Assembly (NCBI RefSeq): GCF_013618865.1
Contig: NZ_JABSOE010000045.1
Span: forward strand, 1-38,336
Length of the DNA stretch: 38,336 nt
Direction: 5' to 3'
Origin: Phocaeicola faecicola
Lineage (GTDB): Bacteria > Bacteroidota > Bacteroidia > Bacteroidales > Bacteroidaceae
Shown here: positions 26,523-35,125 of the stretch, in pieces
How the letters are laid out: each line of letters begins with the position of its first letter
Numbering within the stretch: the stretch's first letter is position 1
The notes under the pieces: generated by a model
What the model was told of the DNA's origin: nothing
Seen by the model: the letters and a program-made list of their open reading frames with translations, nothing else
Database searches by the model: none
Program-made: the position numbers and the translations under genes

Positions 26523-27230
26523 ATGGAGAAAATAAAAGTATTGCTCGTGGAAGATGAAACAACCCTTGCCATGATTATTAAGGACACTCTTGAGGGACAG
26601 AATTTCATCCTGGAGACGGCATCCGACGGCGTGGAAGGTTTGCGCCTGTTTTTTGAGATGCGTCCCGACGTGCTTGTGGCCGATGTGATGATGCCCCGTA
26701 TGGATGGTTTTGAGATGGTACAACGCATCCGGCAAAGCGACCGGAATACACCGGTATTGTTTCTCACGGCACGGTCGGGGGTAAATGATGTGGTAAAAGG
26801 GTTCGAACTGGGAGCCAATGATTATCTGAAAAAGCCTTTCAGCATGCAGGAGCTCATCGTACGCATCAAGGCTCTGGTGGGCAGAGCCTGCACTTTCATC
26901 CAGTCTGATGCGACTGAACAGACCTGCTATCAGATAGGTAAGTACCGGTTTGACGTCCGGCGGCAACTGTTGTTGTTTGAGAACAGCCGGCAAGAACTCT
27001 CACACCGGGAGACTGAGATTTTGAAACGGCTTTACGAGAACCGGAACTGTGTGGTAAACATGCAGGATATTCTGCTGGATCTTTGGGGAGACGATACGTT
27101 TTTCAATCAGCGGAGTCTGCATGTATTCATCACCAAACTGAGGCATAAACTGGCCGGAGATGCCAATATCCGCATTATCAATGTACGGGGAGTAGGGTAT
27201 AAGTTGATTGAAACTGATTCGCTGGGGTGA
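26523..27230 (+). CDS. OmpR-family response regulator (RprY-like)
   Basis: A 235-aa two-domain regulator. The receiver domain has the acidic pocket Asp11, phospho-acceptor Asp54 (LVADVMMP), Thr82 and Lys104 (KKPFS). The C-terminal winged helix (about 135-230) includes LSHRETEILKRL, NQRSLHVFITKLRHKL and INVRGVGYKLIE, the normal OmpR/PhoB pattern. Its partner kinase lies 4 bp upstream. Its likely targets are the repeat array at 24876-24955 and so both its own operon and the divergent barrel gene; this is inferred from position and repeat spacing. Confidence 0.95.
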   Translation: MEKIKVLLVEDETTLAMIIKDTLEGQNFILETASDGVEGLRLFFEMRPDVLVADVMMPRMDGFEMVQRIRQSDRNTPVLFLTARSGVNDVVKGFELGANDYLKKPFSMQELIVRIKALVGRACTFIQSDATEQTCYQIGKYRFDVRRQLLLFENSRQELSHRETEILKRLYENRNCVVNMQDILLDLWGDDTFFNQRSLHVFITKLRHKLAGDANIRIINVRGVGYKLIETDSLG

Positions 27231-27625
27231 AGTGCCTGATGATTTTCTCGGCTTTAATTACTATGAATTTCTGAATAGTCGGCCTATATTTATGCCCGGG
27301 TATTAATATTGATAGCTTTATCAGAACGGAAGGATATACCCCAATGGAACTGACTGAAGGTAATTGATATGCTTGTAAGATATATCTTTTGTATTGATTT
27401 TTTGAAAGTTGCTTGCCATGAATTGATCTAATGATAATGGCAGGTAACTTTTTGCTTTTTGTGGCATGATTCCGCTTTGAGAGTAAGGTGGAAAGAAAAG
27501 TTGATTTGTATGATTTTAGTAAACTGCTGGAAAATCTTGATGTTATGGCTATTTGCTTCAGATTTTGTAAAAAAGAATGAAGAAAATATAAAAATAACGT
27601 AAGTGTTTTTTAGGAGATACTTGTT
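27231..27625. other. A/T-rich non-coding spacer after the regulator gene
   Basis: Nearly 540 bp separate the regulator stop from the susC ATG, and this first part carries no convincing gene. The only long frame is an 85-codon minus-strand stretch rich in Phe/Ile/Tyr, which looks like A/T composition. The clear element is the hairpin at 27405-27451. From there to the repeats at 27626 I see no promoter match or repeat. Confidence 0.6.
27405..27451 (+). terminator. Hairpin terminator 175 bp downstream of the regulator gene
   Basis: A 15-bp stem, AAAGTTGCTTGCCAT (27405-27419) with ATGGCAGGTAACTTT (27437-27451), pairs throughout with two G-U wobbles. It runs into TTTTTGCTTTTTG. It probably ends the kinase/regulator transcript, leaving a 3' UTR of about 175 nt, or a separate small RNA. 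Confidence 0.75.
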
Positions 27626-27651
27626 TATAGGATAAAAACATATAGGATAAA
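27626..27651 (+). promoter_or_regulatory. Direct repeats TATAGGATAAA x2, candidate PUL activator site
   Basis: TATAGGATAAA occurs perfectly at 27626-27636 and 27641-27651 (15 bp apart), with a looser TTTAGGAGATA at 27609-27619 before them. The repeats end 15 bp upstream of the candidate -33 box of susC, where an activator would be expected. The regulator is unknown. Confidence 0.5.
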
Positions 27652-27666
27652 TTATATAGTGATTGA

Positions 27667-27697
27667 TTTGTATTATGAAAGACAATGAATATCTGTA
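27667..27697 (+). promoter_or_regulatory. Weak candidate susC promoter (TTTG-N19-TATCTGTA)
   Basis: TTTG at 27667-27670 is 19 bp before TATCTGTA (27690-27697), a -7 box with two mismatches. A weak box fits a regulated locus needing an activator. It predicts a leader of about 65 nt before the susC ATG. Confidence 0.4.
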
Positions 27698-27769
27698 TAT
27701 AAATTGATATCACGATTAACAAAAAGAATATTATTAATTAATTTAATTTATAACCTTAAAAAAGCAGAT

Positions 27770-30700
27770 ATGAGAAGCAAAAACTCATGTAAAGGCTCGA
27801 AAAAAATATTTCGGGCATTGCTGGCTTCCACGCTGTTGACTGTTCCTGTACAGTTTGCGTCAGCTCAGTTGAATATTGCTTTATCAAATTCCAAATTAGG
27901 AACTGTGATTCAGCAGATTCAGTCTCAGTCAAAGTATCAATTCTTTTATGATGACGATCTGGCTTCTATGCCAATTCCTTCCATCAATGTGCAAAACTCA
28001 TCTGTAGAAGAAGTTTTAAATCAAGTTTTAGCAGGGAAAGGCGTCACTTACAAAGTGGATGAAAATGTAATTTATTTGTCTAAGAATGTGTCTTCGACTC
28101 GGAGTATCAGTACTTCATCACAGCAAGAGGCAGAAAAGACAATTACAGGTACCATCGTAGACGCTTCAGGTATGCCGTTGATTGGTGTTACTGTCATGGA
28201 GAAGGGTACAACGAACGGATCAATCACTGATTTTGACGGAAAATACTCATTGAAAGTTTCTGCTAATGCCATTGTTCAGTTCTCTTATGTAGGTTATAAG
28301 AGCGTAGAAATGTCTGTAAGCGGAAAAACAACCATCGACTTGACTATGAAAGAAGACACAGAAGTCTTGGAAGAAGTGGTTGTAACAGCTTTGGGTATCA
28401 AACGTGCAGAAAAAGCCTTGTCATATAACGTACAGCAGGTTAACGCTGATGATATTACAACTAATAAGGACGTTAACTTTGTAAACTCTTTGAGTGGTAA
28501 GGTTGCAGGTGTGAATATCAATGCATCATCTTCAGGTGTGGGTGGTGTATCTAAAGTAGTAATGCGTGGTACTAAATCTATCATGCAGTCTTCCAATGCC
28601 TTGTATGTAATCGATGGTGTGCCTATCTTCTCAGGAAGAGGTAATAAAGGTGGAACTGAATTTGATTCACAAGGTGCTACCGAACCGATTGCAGATATCA
28701 ACCCGGAAGATATTGAATCAATGTCTGTATTGACCGGTGCTGCTGCTGCCGCACTTTACGGTTCTGATGCTGCCAACGGTGCGATTGTCATCACTACCAA
28801 GAAAGGTAAAGAAGGTAAAATGAGTATTACTGTAAGTAGTAATACAGAATTCACATCTCCATTTGTAATGCCTGAATTCCAGACCCGTTATGGTACAGGT
28901 ATTGGTGGAGTATTGAGCAACTCTGGTATCTTGAGCTGGGGAGCCAGATTGACAGATGCAAATGCGTTCAATTATTCACCGGAAGATGATTATTTCCAGA
29001 CCGGTATTACGGGTACTGAAAGTATCTCGTTCTCTACAGGTACTGAAAAGAATCAGACTTATGCATCTGCAGCAGCTGTAAACTCTAAGGGTATTGTTCC
29101 TAATAATAAATATAACCGTTATAACTTTACCGTTCGTAACACCACTTCCTTCCTTAACGATAAAATGAAGTTGGATATCGGTGCCAGCTATATCCTTCAG
29201 AATGACCGTAACATGACTAACCAGGGTACTTATAATAACCCGTTGGTAGGAGCTTATCTGATCCCGAGAGGTTATGACTGGGAAGATATTAAGATGTATG
29301 AACGTTATGATCAGGCCCGTAAGATCTATACACAGTACTGGCCGGTAGGTGATGCGGCTATTGCTATGCAGAACCCGTACTGGATCAACTATCGCAACTT
29401 GCGTGAAAGCAAGAAAGACAGATACATGTTGAATGCCGGTTTGAGCTATCAGATCTTTGACTGGTTGAGCATTACCGGTCGTGTCCGCTTGGATAACACT
29501 GCTACCAACTATACTGAAAAGTTCTATGCTTCAACCAATACACAGCTGACTGAAAAATCCAGCCGTGGTTTGTATGGCCTTTCTAAGTCAGAAGACAAGC
29601 AGTTGTATGCAGACTTCCTGATCAATATCAACAAGAATTTCGGTGAAGACTGGAGCCTGCAGGCTAACTTTGGTGGTTCTTTCTCTGATTTGCGTTATGA
29701 CCTGATGAAAGTACGTGGTCCTATTGCCGATGGTTCGGAACCCTTCGATGGAGAACGTGTCGGTTTGACAAACTGGTTTGTGATTCAGAACTTGAGTGCC
29801 AAGAATACTGAACGTTTGAACGAAGGCTGGCGTGAACAGACTCAGTCTCTTTTCGCTTCAGCTGAATTAGGTTATAAGAGTACTTATTATCTGACTTTGA
29901 CAGGACGTAATGACTGGCCGTCACAGTTGGCTGGTCCTAAGTCAGAAAGCAAGTCATTCTTCTATCCTTCAGTCGGTGCTTCTGTTGTATTGTCAGAATT
30001 GATGCCTAACTTGAACAAGGATTATCTGTCGTACATGAAAGTACGCGGTTCTTGGGCTTCTGTAGGTAATCCTTTTGCCAGATATTTGGCTAATCCACGT
30101 TACGAATGGAAACCTACTGGAGGTTCTGGACAGTGGAGTAATACTACTCAGTATCCTGCATATAACCTGAAACCTGAAAGAACAAATTCTTTTGAAGTAG
30201 GTGTGACATTGAAGTTCTTGAAGAACTTTGACTTGGATGTAACTTACTACAATGCCAAGACAATGAACCAGACATTTAATCCGGATCTGCCTGTAAATGG
30301 ATTTTCTGCAATCTATCTTCAGACAGGTGCTGTCCGCAACCAGGGTGTTGAATTGGCATTAGGATATAAAAACACTTGGAATAAGTTTACATGGGATACC
30401 GGTATCACTTATTCTATGAATAGAAATAAGATTTTGGAACTGGCTTCCAATGCAGTTAACCCGGCAACAGGAGAACCTATTTCTATTTCTACATTAAATG
30501 TAGGTGGTCTGGGTGAAACTCGCTTCCTGTTGAGAGAAGGTGGTTCTATGGGAGACTTGTATTCTTTGATTGATCTGCAGCGCGATGCTAACGGAAAGAT
30601 CTATGTAGACGCCAATGGACAGATTGCTACAGAAACTATCAGCGATCCTAACAATTACATTAAATTGGGAAGTGTATTGCCAAAAGGTAATTTGTCATGG

Positions 30701-31174
30701 AGAAACAACTTTAGCTGGAACAACTTCAATGTAGGCTTCCTGGTTACAGCTCGTCTGGGAGGTATCGTCTTCTCTCGTACTCAGGCTATGTTGGACTATT
30801 TCGGTGTATCTGAAGCTACTGCTGCAGCTCGTGATTTGGGTTATGTAGTAATCAATGACAATGACCACATTAATCCGGAAACTTGGTATAATGTAATCGG
30901 TGGTGGTACATCTGTTCCTCAGTATTATACTTATTCTGCTACTAACGTACGCTTGCAGGAGGTTTCTGTCGGATATACATTCCCAAGAAAATGGTTGCGT
31001 GATATCTGTGATATCAGACTTTCTTTGGTAGGACGTAATCTTTGGATGATTTATAATAAAGCTCCATTCGACCCGGAAAGTATTGCTTCTACAGACAATT
31101 TCTATCAGGGTATTGATTATTTCATGATGCCGGCATTGCGTAATATCGGATTTAACCTGAGCTTTAAATTTTAA
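27770..31174 (+). CDS. susC: SusC/RagA-type TonB-dependent glycan transporter with STN domain
   Basis: An outer-membrane transporter that imports oligosaccharides with its SusD lid. From the ATG at 27770 it is 1134 aa: signal peptide (to about 32, FASA-Q), an STN signalling domain (about 33-105, LNIALSNSKLGTVIQQIQSQ), a carboxypeptidase-like domain (about 122-205, GTIVDASGMPLIGVTVMEKG), a TonB-box region EEVVVTALG, a plug (VMRGTKSIM, YGSDAANGAIVITTKKGK) and a barrel ending FNLSFKF. An upstream in-frame ATG at 27704 adds 22 residues that do not look like a signal peptide. The STN domain is typical of transporters that signal to an anti-sigma factor; none is encoded in the window. First gene of the locus, 12 bp before susD. 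Confidence 0.95.
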   Translation: MRSKNSCKGSKKIFRALLASTLLTVPVQFASAQLNIALSNSKLGTVIQQIQSQSKYQFFYDDDLASMPIPSINVQNSSVEEVLNQVLAGKGVTYKVDENVIYLSKNVSSTRSISTSSQQEAEKTITGTIVDASGMPLIGVTVMEKGTTNGSITDFDGKYSLKVSANAIVQFSYVGYKSVEMSVSGKTTIDLTMKEDTEVLEEVVVTALGIKRAEKALSYNVQQVNADDITTNKDVNFVNSLSGKVAGVNINASSSGVGGVSKVVMRGTKSIMQSSNALYVIDGVPIFSGRGNKGGTEFDSQGATEPIADINPEDIESMSVLTGAAAAALYGSDAANGAIVITTKKGKEGKMSITVSSNTEFTSPFVMPEFQTRYGTGIGGVLSNSGILSWGARLTDANAFNYSPEDDYFQTGITGTESISFSTGTEKNQTYASAAAVNSKGIVPNNKYNRYNFTVRNTTSFLNDKMKLDIGASYILQNDRNMTNQGTYNNPLVGAYLIPRGYDWEDIKMYERYDQARKIYTQYWPVGDAAIAMQNPYWINYRNLRESKKDRYMLNAGLSYQIFDWLSITGRVRLDNTATNYTEKFYASTNTQLTEKSSRGLYGLSKSEDKQLYADFLININKNFGEDWSLQANFGGSFSDLRYDLMKVRGPIADGSEPFDGERVGLTNWFVIQNLSAKNTERLNEGWREQTQSLFASAELGYKSTYYLTLTGRNDWPSQLAGPKSESKSFFYPSVGASVVLSELMPNLNKDYLSYMKVRGSWASVGNPFARYLANPRYEWKPTGGSGQWSNTTQYPAYNLKPERTNSFEVGVTLKFLKNFDLDVTYYNAKTMNQTFNPDLPVNGFSAIYLQTGAVRNQGVELALGYKNTWNKFTWDTGITYSMNRNKILELASNAVNPATGEPISISTLNVGGLGETRFLLREGGSMGDLYSLIDLQRDANGKIYVDANGQIATETISDPNNYIKLGSVLPKGNLSWRNNFSWNNFNVGFLVTARLGGIVFSRTQAMLDYFGVSEATAAARDLGYVVINDNDHINPETWYNVIGGGTSVPQYYTYSATNVRLQEVSVGYTFPRKWLRDICDIRLSLVGRNLWMIYNKAPFDPESIASTDNFYQGIDYFMMPALRNIGFNLSFKF

Positions 31175-31186
31175 TAGTTAATAGGT

Positions 31187-32785
31187 ATGAAAAAACATAT
31201 AATAAATAAATTGGTGGTTGGAGCTTTTCTTTTGGCTGCAACCTCATGTACAGACAAATATTTTGATATCAACTCCAATCCTTATCAGCCGGGAAATTTG
31301 AATCCTGATGATTATGCTTTGGGTTCGGCAATGAGCAATCTGGCTAGTGCCGTTATTTCTTCGGATGTCAACACGGCTCAGTTTACTGATTGCTTGTTGG
31401 GAGGACCGATGGGTGGATATTTCGCAGATTCTAACTCTGGTTGGTCAAATACAATCTCAAATTATAATGCGAAAAACGACTGGACACGTGTCTTCCTGAT
31501 GAGTGACCGTGTGATTGCCACTTTGTATACTAACTTGAATGCGGTGAAAATTGTATCTGAGTCTACCAGTAATCCGGTGCCTTATGCAATTGCTCAGATC
31601 ATCAAGGTTGCTGCCATGAGCCGTGTAACTGATACTTATGGCGCGATTCCTTATTCTAAGATCGGAGAAGATGGTAAAATCACCACTCCATACGATTCTC
31701 AGGAGGAAGTATACAATAAGTTCTTTGAAGAACTGGATGGGGCAATCACTACATTGACAGCCAATAGTGATGCTCGATTGGTGCCTTCTGCTGACTATGT
31801 ATATGGAGGTGATGTCCAGAAATGGATAAAATTTGCAAATTCTCTTAAATTGCGTCTGGCTATTCGTATTGCTTATGCTAACGTAGATAAGGCCAGAGCA
31901 ATGGCTGAAAGTGCAATTACTCAGGAATTTGGTGTTATTACTGAGAATGAAGATAATGCAGCATGGAATTATTTCAGCGCAATCAGTAATCCGATATATA
32001 CTGCTGTAAGATATAATGAAAAAACGTCGGGTGGAGATACTCATGTGGCTGCCGATATCGTTTGCTATATGAACGGTTACAATGACCCTCGTCGCGCTGC
32101 TTATTTTGAAGCATCCGGATGGAGTGGCAAAGAATTCGTAGGTTTGCGCAGAGGTATCAACATGAAGAAGGCGGATAGCTACTTCTCAAAATATTCAAGA
32201 GTAAATATTTCTGCTTCTGCTCCAGTAATGTGGATGAATGCGGCCGAAGTTGCTTTCTTGCGTGCCGAAGGAAAAGCTGTTTTTGGCTTTAATATGGGTG
32301 GTGAGGCAAAAGACTTCTATAATGAAGGTATTCGCTTGTCTTTTGAACAATATGGTGTAGGTGGATATGAACAGTATATTGAGGATGAAACAAGTGTTCC
32401 TGACATTTATACAGACCCGGCTGGCTTGAACTCATACGAGTCAACTATTTCTGATATTACCATTAAATGGGATGAAACAGCTGATGTAGAGAAAAAACAG
32501 GAAAGAATCATTACTCAGAAGTGGATTGCCAACTGGATTTTGGGAAATGAAGCTTGGGCTGATTACCGTCGTACCGGTTATCCAAAGTTAATTCCTGCTA
32601 CAGTTGAAGGAAACATGAGTGGAGGTATTGTGGATAGTGAACGTGGTGCCCGTCGTATGCCATATCCGTTGGAAGAGTATACAAGTAATACTGAAAATGT
32701 ACAGAATGCCGTAAATCTCTATCTGAATGGAGTTGATAATATGAGCGTTGATGTATGGTGGGCTTGTAAACCTGGAAATAAATAA
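31187..32785 (+). CDS. susD: SusD/RagB-type glycan-binding lipoprotein
   Basis: A 532-aa surface lipoprotein that caps the SusC barrel and binds the glycan. The lipobox AATSC gives lipidated Cys21, followed by TDKYFDINSNPYQP. The helical body with YAIAQIIKVAAMSRVTDTYGAIPYS and the late WAdYRRTGYPKL segment (WADYRRTGYP) are typical of the SusD-like_2 branch. It follows susC by 12 bp, so the pair is co-transcribed. Confidence 0.94.
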   Translation: MKKHIINKLVVGAFLLAATSCTDKYFDINSNPYQPGNLNPDDYALGSAMSNLASAVISSDVNTAQFTDCLLGGPMGGYFADSNSGWSNTISNYNAKNDWTRVFLMSDRVIATLYTNLNAVKIVSESTSNPVPYAIAQIIKVAAMSRVTDTYGAIPYSKIGEDGKITTPYDSQEEVYNKFFEELDGAITTLTANSDARLVPSADYVYGGDVQKWIKFANSLKLRLAIRIAYANVDKARAMAESAITQEFGVITENEDNAAWNYFSAISNPIYTAVRYNEKTSGGDTHVAADIVCYMNGYNDPRRAAYFEASGWSGKEFVGLRRGINMKKADSYFSKYSRVNISASAPVMWMNAAEVAFLRAEGKAVFGFNMGGEAKDFYNEGIRLSFEQYGVGGYEQYIEDETSVPDIYTDPAGLNSYESTISDITIKWDETADVEKKQERIITQKWIANWILGNEAWADYRRTGYPKLIPATVEGNMSGGIVDSERGARRMPYPLEEYTSNTENVQNAVNLYLNGVDNMSVDVWWACKPGNK

Positions 32786-32815
32786 TTTTGGTACATTATC
32801 TTAATTGTGAATTCT

Positions 32816-33925
32816 ATGAATATTAATAAATATAATCCGTTAAAAAGAACTGCAGTTGCAGTTTTTGCGACAATGGCTTTGTTTTCTTGTTCAGACTGGA
32901 CAGAGACAGAGAGCTTGGGTATAAAGAATCCGACATTGGAGGAGGAAAATTCTGCTCTTTATGAAGCTTATATCAATTCATTGAATGAATATAAGGGAAG
33001 TGAACATAAAGTAGCTATTGCTAAGTTTGACAATAAACAGTCTGATCCTTCTGGTCAGGGAGAACGTATTGCTGCATTGCCTGACAGTATAGATTATGTG
33101 ATATTGAACGATGCTGACAATCTGAATTCTGCTACAGTGCAGGATATGCAGGATATTCGTAAGAAAGGTACTCGTACTCTTTTCTCAATCGATTATTCTG
33201 TGATAGAAAAAGATTATAAGGCATTTATCGAAAATCAAGGAGCAGGTGAAACTCCGGATAATGGTGCAGAAACTACCGAAGGAAATGAAGGAGAAGTTGA
33301 ACCGGAAGTTGATGGATTCCTTGAATTCTGCGGACAGCGTATGGATTATTATTTAGGATTGTACCAGAAGTATGGATACGATGGTATCAATGTTATCTAT
33401 TCAGGTATTGATCCATTGGCACTTCCTGAGGCTGATAAACTTCAGTTGGAAGCGCGTCAGCAGCTTTTCTTCGGAAGAATTGAAGAATGGAAAAATGCAA
33501 ATGCAAATGCCGTTCTTTTCTTTGAAGGTAAGCCACAAAATCTTCTTTATGACAAAGCCTTATTGAAGAAAGCTTCCTTTATTATCATCCCGGTAGAAGA
33601 TGCCGTAAATCGTGAAGACATTTTGTTTGCGGTTAATATGTCTTTGATAGAAGGTGTTCCTGCAGATCGTTTTGTCTTTGGAGTTACAATTCCTTCTTTG
33701 ACTGACAGCAAGGATAAAACCGGATACTTTGAGGCTCAGGAAAACGGTAAACCTATGTATGCTGTAAAGGGAGCTGCATTGGTGGTTATTTCAAATAATG
33801 ATAATTTTGTTCAGGCGGGATTGTGTATCTCTCGTTCTCAGAATGATTACTATTTTGGTGTGAAAAGCAATTATAAGAATATTAAAGAAGCCATTTCTAT
33901 AATGAATCCATCACCATTAAATTAA
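32816..33925 (+). CDS. GH18-like lipoprotein with destroyed catalytic motif (probable glycan-binding protein)
   Basis: A 369-aa lipoprotein (lipobox ALFSC, Cys25). The body reads as a GH18-type barrel: VAIAKFDNK, DYVILNDAD, RTLFSIDY, then YGYDGINVIYSG (residues 187-197). This last segment lines up with the GH18 motif DGxDxDxE, but the Asp and Glu of D-x-E are Ile194 and Ser196, so hydrolysis is not expected. A low-complexity acidic segment (about 141-166, rich in G, E, T, N, P) interrupts the barrel. A GTG at 32807 is in frame; the ATG at 32816 was preferred. By context it is a surface glycan-binding partner of the enzyme encoded at 35126; binding is inferred. Confidence 0.83.
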   Translation: MNINKYNPLKRTAVAVFATMALFSCSDWTETESLGIKNPTLEEENSALYEAYINSLNEYKGSEHKVAIAKFDNKQSDPSGQGERIAALPDSIDYVILNDADNLNSATVQDMQDIRKKGTRTLFSIDYSVIEKDYKAFIENQGAGETPDNGAETTEGNEGEVEPEVDGFLEFCGQRMDYYLGLYQKYGYDGINVIYSGIDPLALPEADKLQLEARQQLFFGRIEEWKNANANAVLFFEGKPQNLLYDKALLKKASFIIIPVEDAVNREDILFAVNMSLIEGVPADRFVFGVTIPSLTDSKDKTGYFEAQENGKPMYAVKGAALVVISNNDNFVQAGLCISRSQNDYYFGVKSNYKNIKEAISIMNPSPLN

Positions 33926-33935
33926 AATGTGCGTT

Positions 33936-35105
33936 ATGAAACTTTTTAAATTAAATATTTTCGCTTTTTGTATGGCCGCCTTATGGACCGGCTGTAGTTC
34001 GAATGACGTAGAGGAGCATCACTTCGACAATAAATTATTTGTGAATGTGGAGACTCCGGTCGAAGAATTGGTTTTTAAATCTGGTTCAGAAGTTGTCACT
34101 GAAACTCGTGAACTGACTGTGGCAACTGCTTTGCAGGCTACCGAGGCTATTACTGGTAAATTTGTAGCCAATCCTTCATTGACTAGTACTTATAATCTGA
34201 TTTATAACGCTAATGCCCAGCCATTACCCGCAGAAATGTGTGTGATTGAAGAGCCGGAAGCTAAAATTAAAGTAGGAGGTACGGTTTCTGCATCGGTAAC
34301 AGTTACTTTCACAAATCTTCAGCAGTTGGATCGTGATTTGGTATACGTAATGCCGGTTGAACTGGTGGATGTACAGGGTATTGATGTACTGGCATCCAAA
34401 ACTAAGACTTATTTTATTTTCAAGGGAGCTTCTTTGATCAATGTAGTAGCAGACATTGCTCAGAATAACTTGCCGGTTAATTGGAATACTCCTGACTTGG
34501 TACGTTCAATGAAGACAATCACTGTGGAGGCTTTGATCAGAGTTCGTGATTTTGGTACTTCAAATGGTTTGAAAGGTGAGGCTATGAGTACTATCTTTGG
34601 TATAGAAGGAAAATTCCTCCTTCGTATCGGAGATGCAGGTTTCCCTCAGAATCAGGTGCAGATGGTAAATCCGAATGGAAACTTTCCGGAAGGTAATTCT
34701 GAATTAGGTTTGCCTGTTGACCAGTGGGTACATGTAGCTGCTGTATGGGATGCAACAACAGGTGATAGAATTATGTATACGAACGGTCAGGAAGTTGCAC
34801 GTGATGCAGGGGCTTCAGGTACAGTAAATTTGACTAGTGGTTCTTGTTATGTAGGAAAAGCATGGAACGATGACCGTTGGTTGGATGGTGAGATCTCAGA
34901 ACTCCGAGTTTGGAGTGTGCAGAGAACACAGGAACAGATTGCTTCAAGCATGTATGAGGTCGATCCAAATACAGATGGCTTGGTTGCATATTGGAAATTT
35001 GATGAAGGTGCAGGAAAGCAAGTAAAAGACCATACAGCAAATGGAAACAATATTACTGCTGTAAATGATTTGACTTGGACCAAAGTTTCTTTGCCTGAAA
35101 AATAA
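33936..35105 (+). CDS. DUF1735 plus LamG-domain surface lipoprotein
   Basis: A 389-aa lipoprotein (ATG 33936; Cys20 in WTGC). Residues about 27-165 look like the DUF1735-type beta-sandwich that precedes several Bacteroides GH18 enzymes. Residues about 190-385 are a laminin-G/concanavalin-like domain, with VDQWVHVAAVWD, ITYTNGQEVA-like IMYTNGQEVA, DDRWLDGEISELRVW and DGLVAYWKFDEG as landmarks. No catalytic residues are apparent, so it is probably a carbohydrate-binding surface protein. An upstream ATG at 33927 gives a less typical N-terminus. It sits between the GH18-like protein and the GH18 enzyme. Confidence 0.87.
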   Translation: MKLFKLNIFAFCMAALWTGCSSNDVEEHHFDNKLFVNVETPVEELVFKSGSEVVTETRELTVATALQATEAITGKFVANPSLTSTYNLIYNANAQPLPAEMCVIEEPEAKIKVGGTVSASVTVTFTNLQQLDRDLVYVMPVELVDVQGIDVLASKTKTYFIFKGASLINVVADIAQNNLPVNWNTPDLVRSMKTITVEALIRVRDFGTSNGLKGEAMSTIFGIEGKFLLRIGDAGFPQNQVQMVNPNGNFPEGNSELGLPVDQWVHVAAVWDATTGDRIMYTNGQEVARDAGASGTVNLTSGSCYVGKAWNDDRWLDGEISELRVWSVQRTQEQIASSMYEVDPNTDGLVAYWKFDEGAGKQVKDHTANGNNITAVNDLTWTKVSLPEK

Positions 35106-35125
35106 TAACTTTTTATCTTAAAATT

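Noticed and set aside
27428..27685. 85-codon minus-strand frame in the spacer before susC
   Set aside because: Composition is that of random A/T-rich DNA; it crosses the hairpin and the direct repeats and has no start signals.
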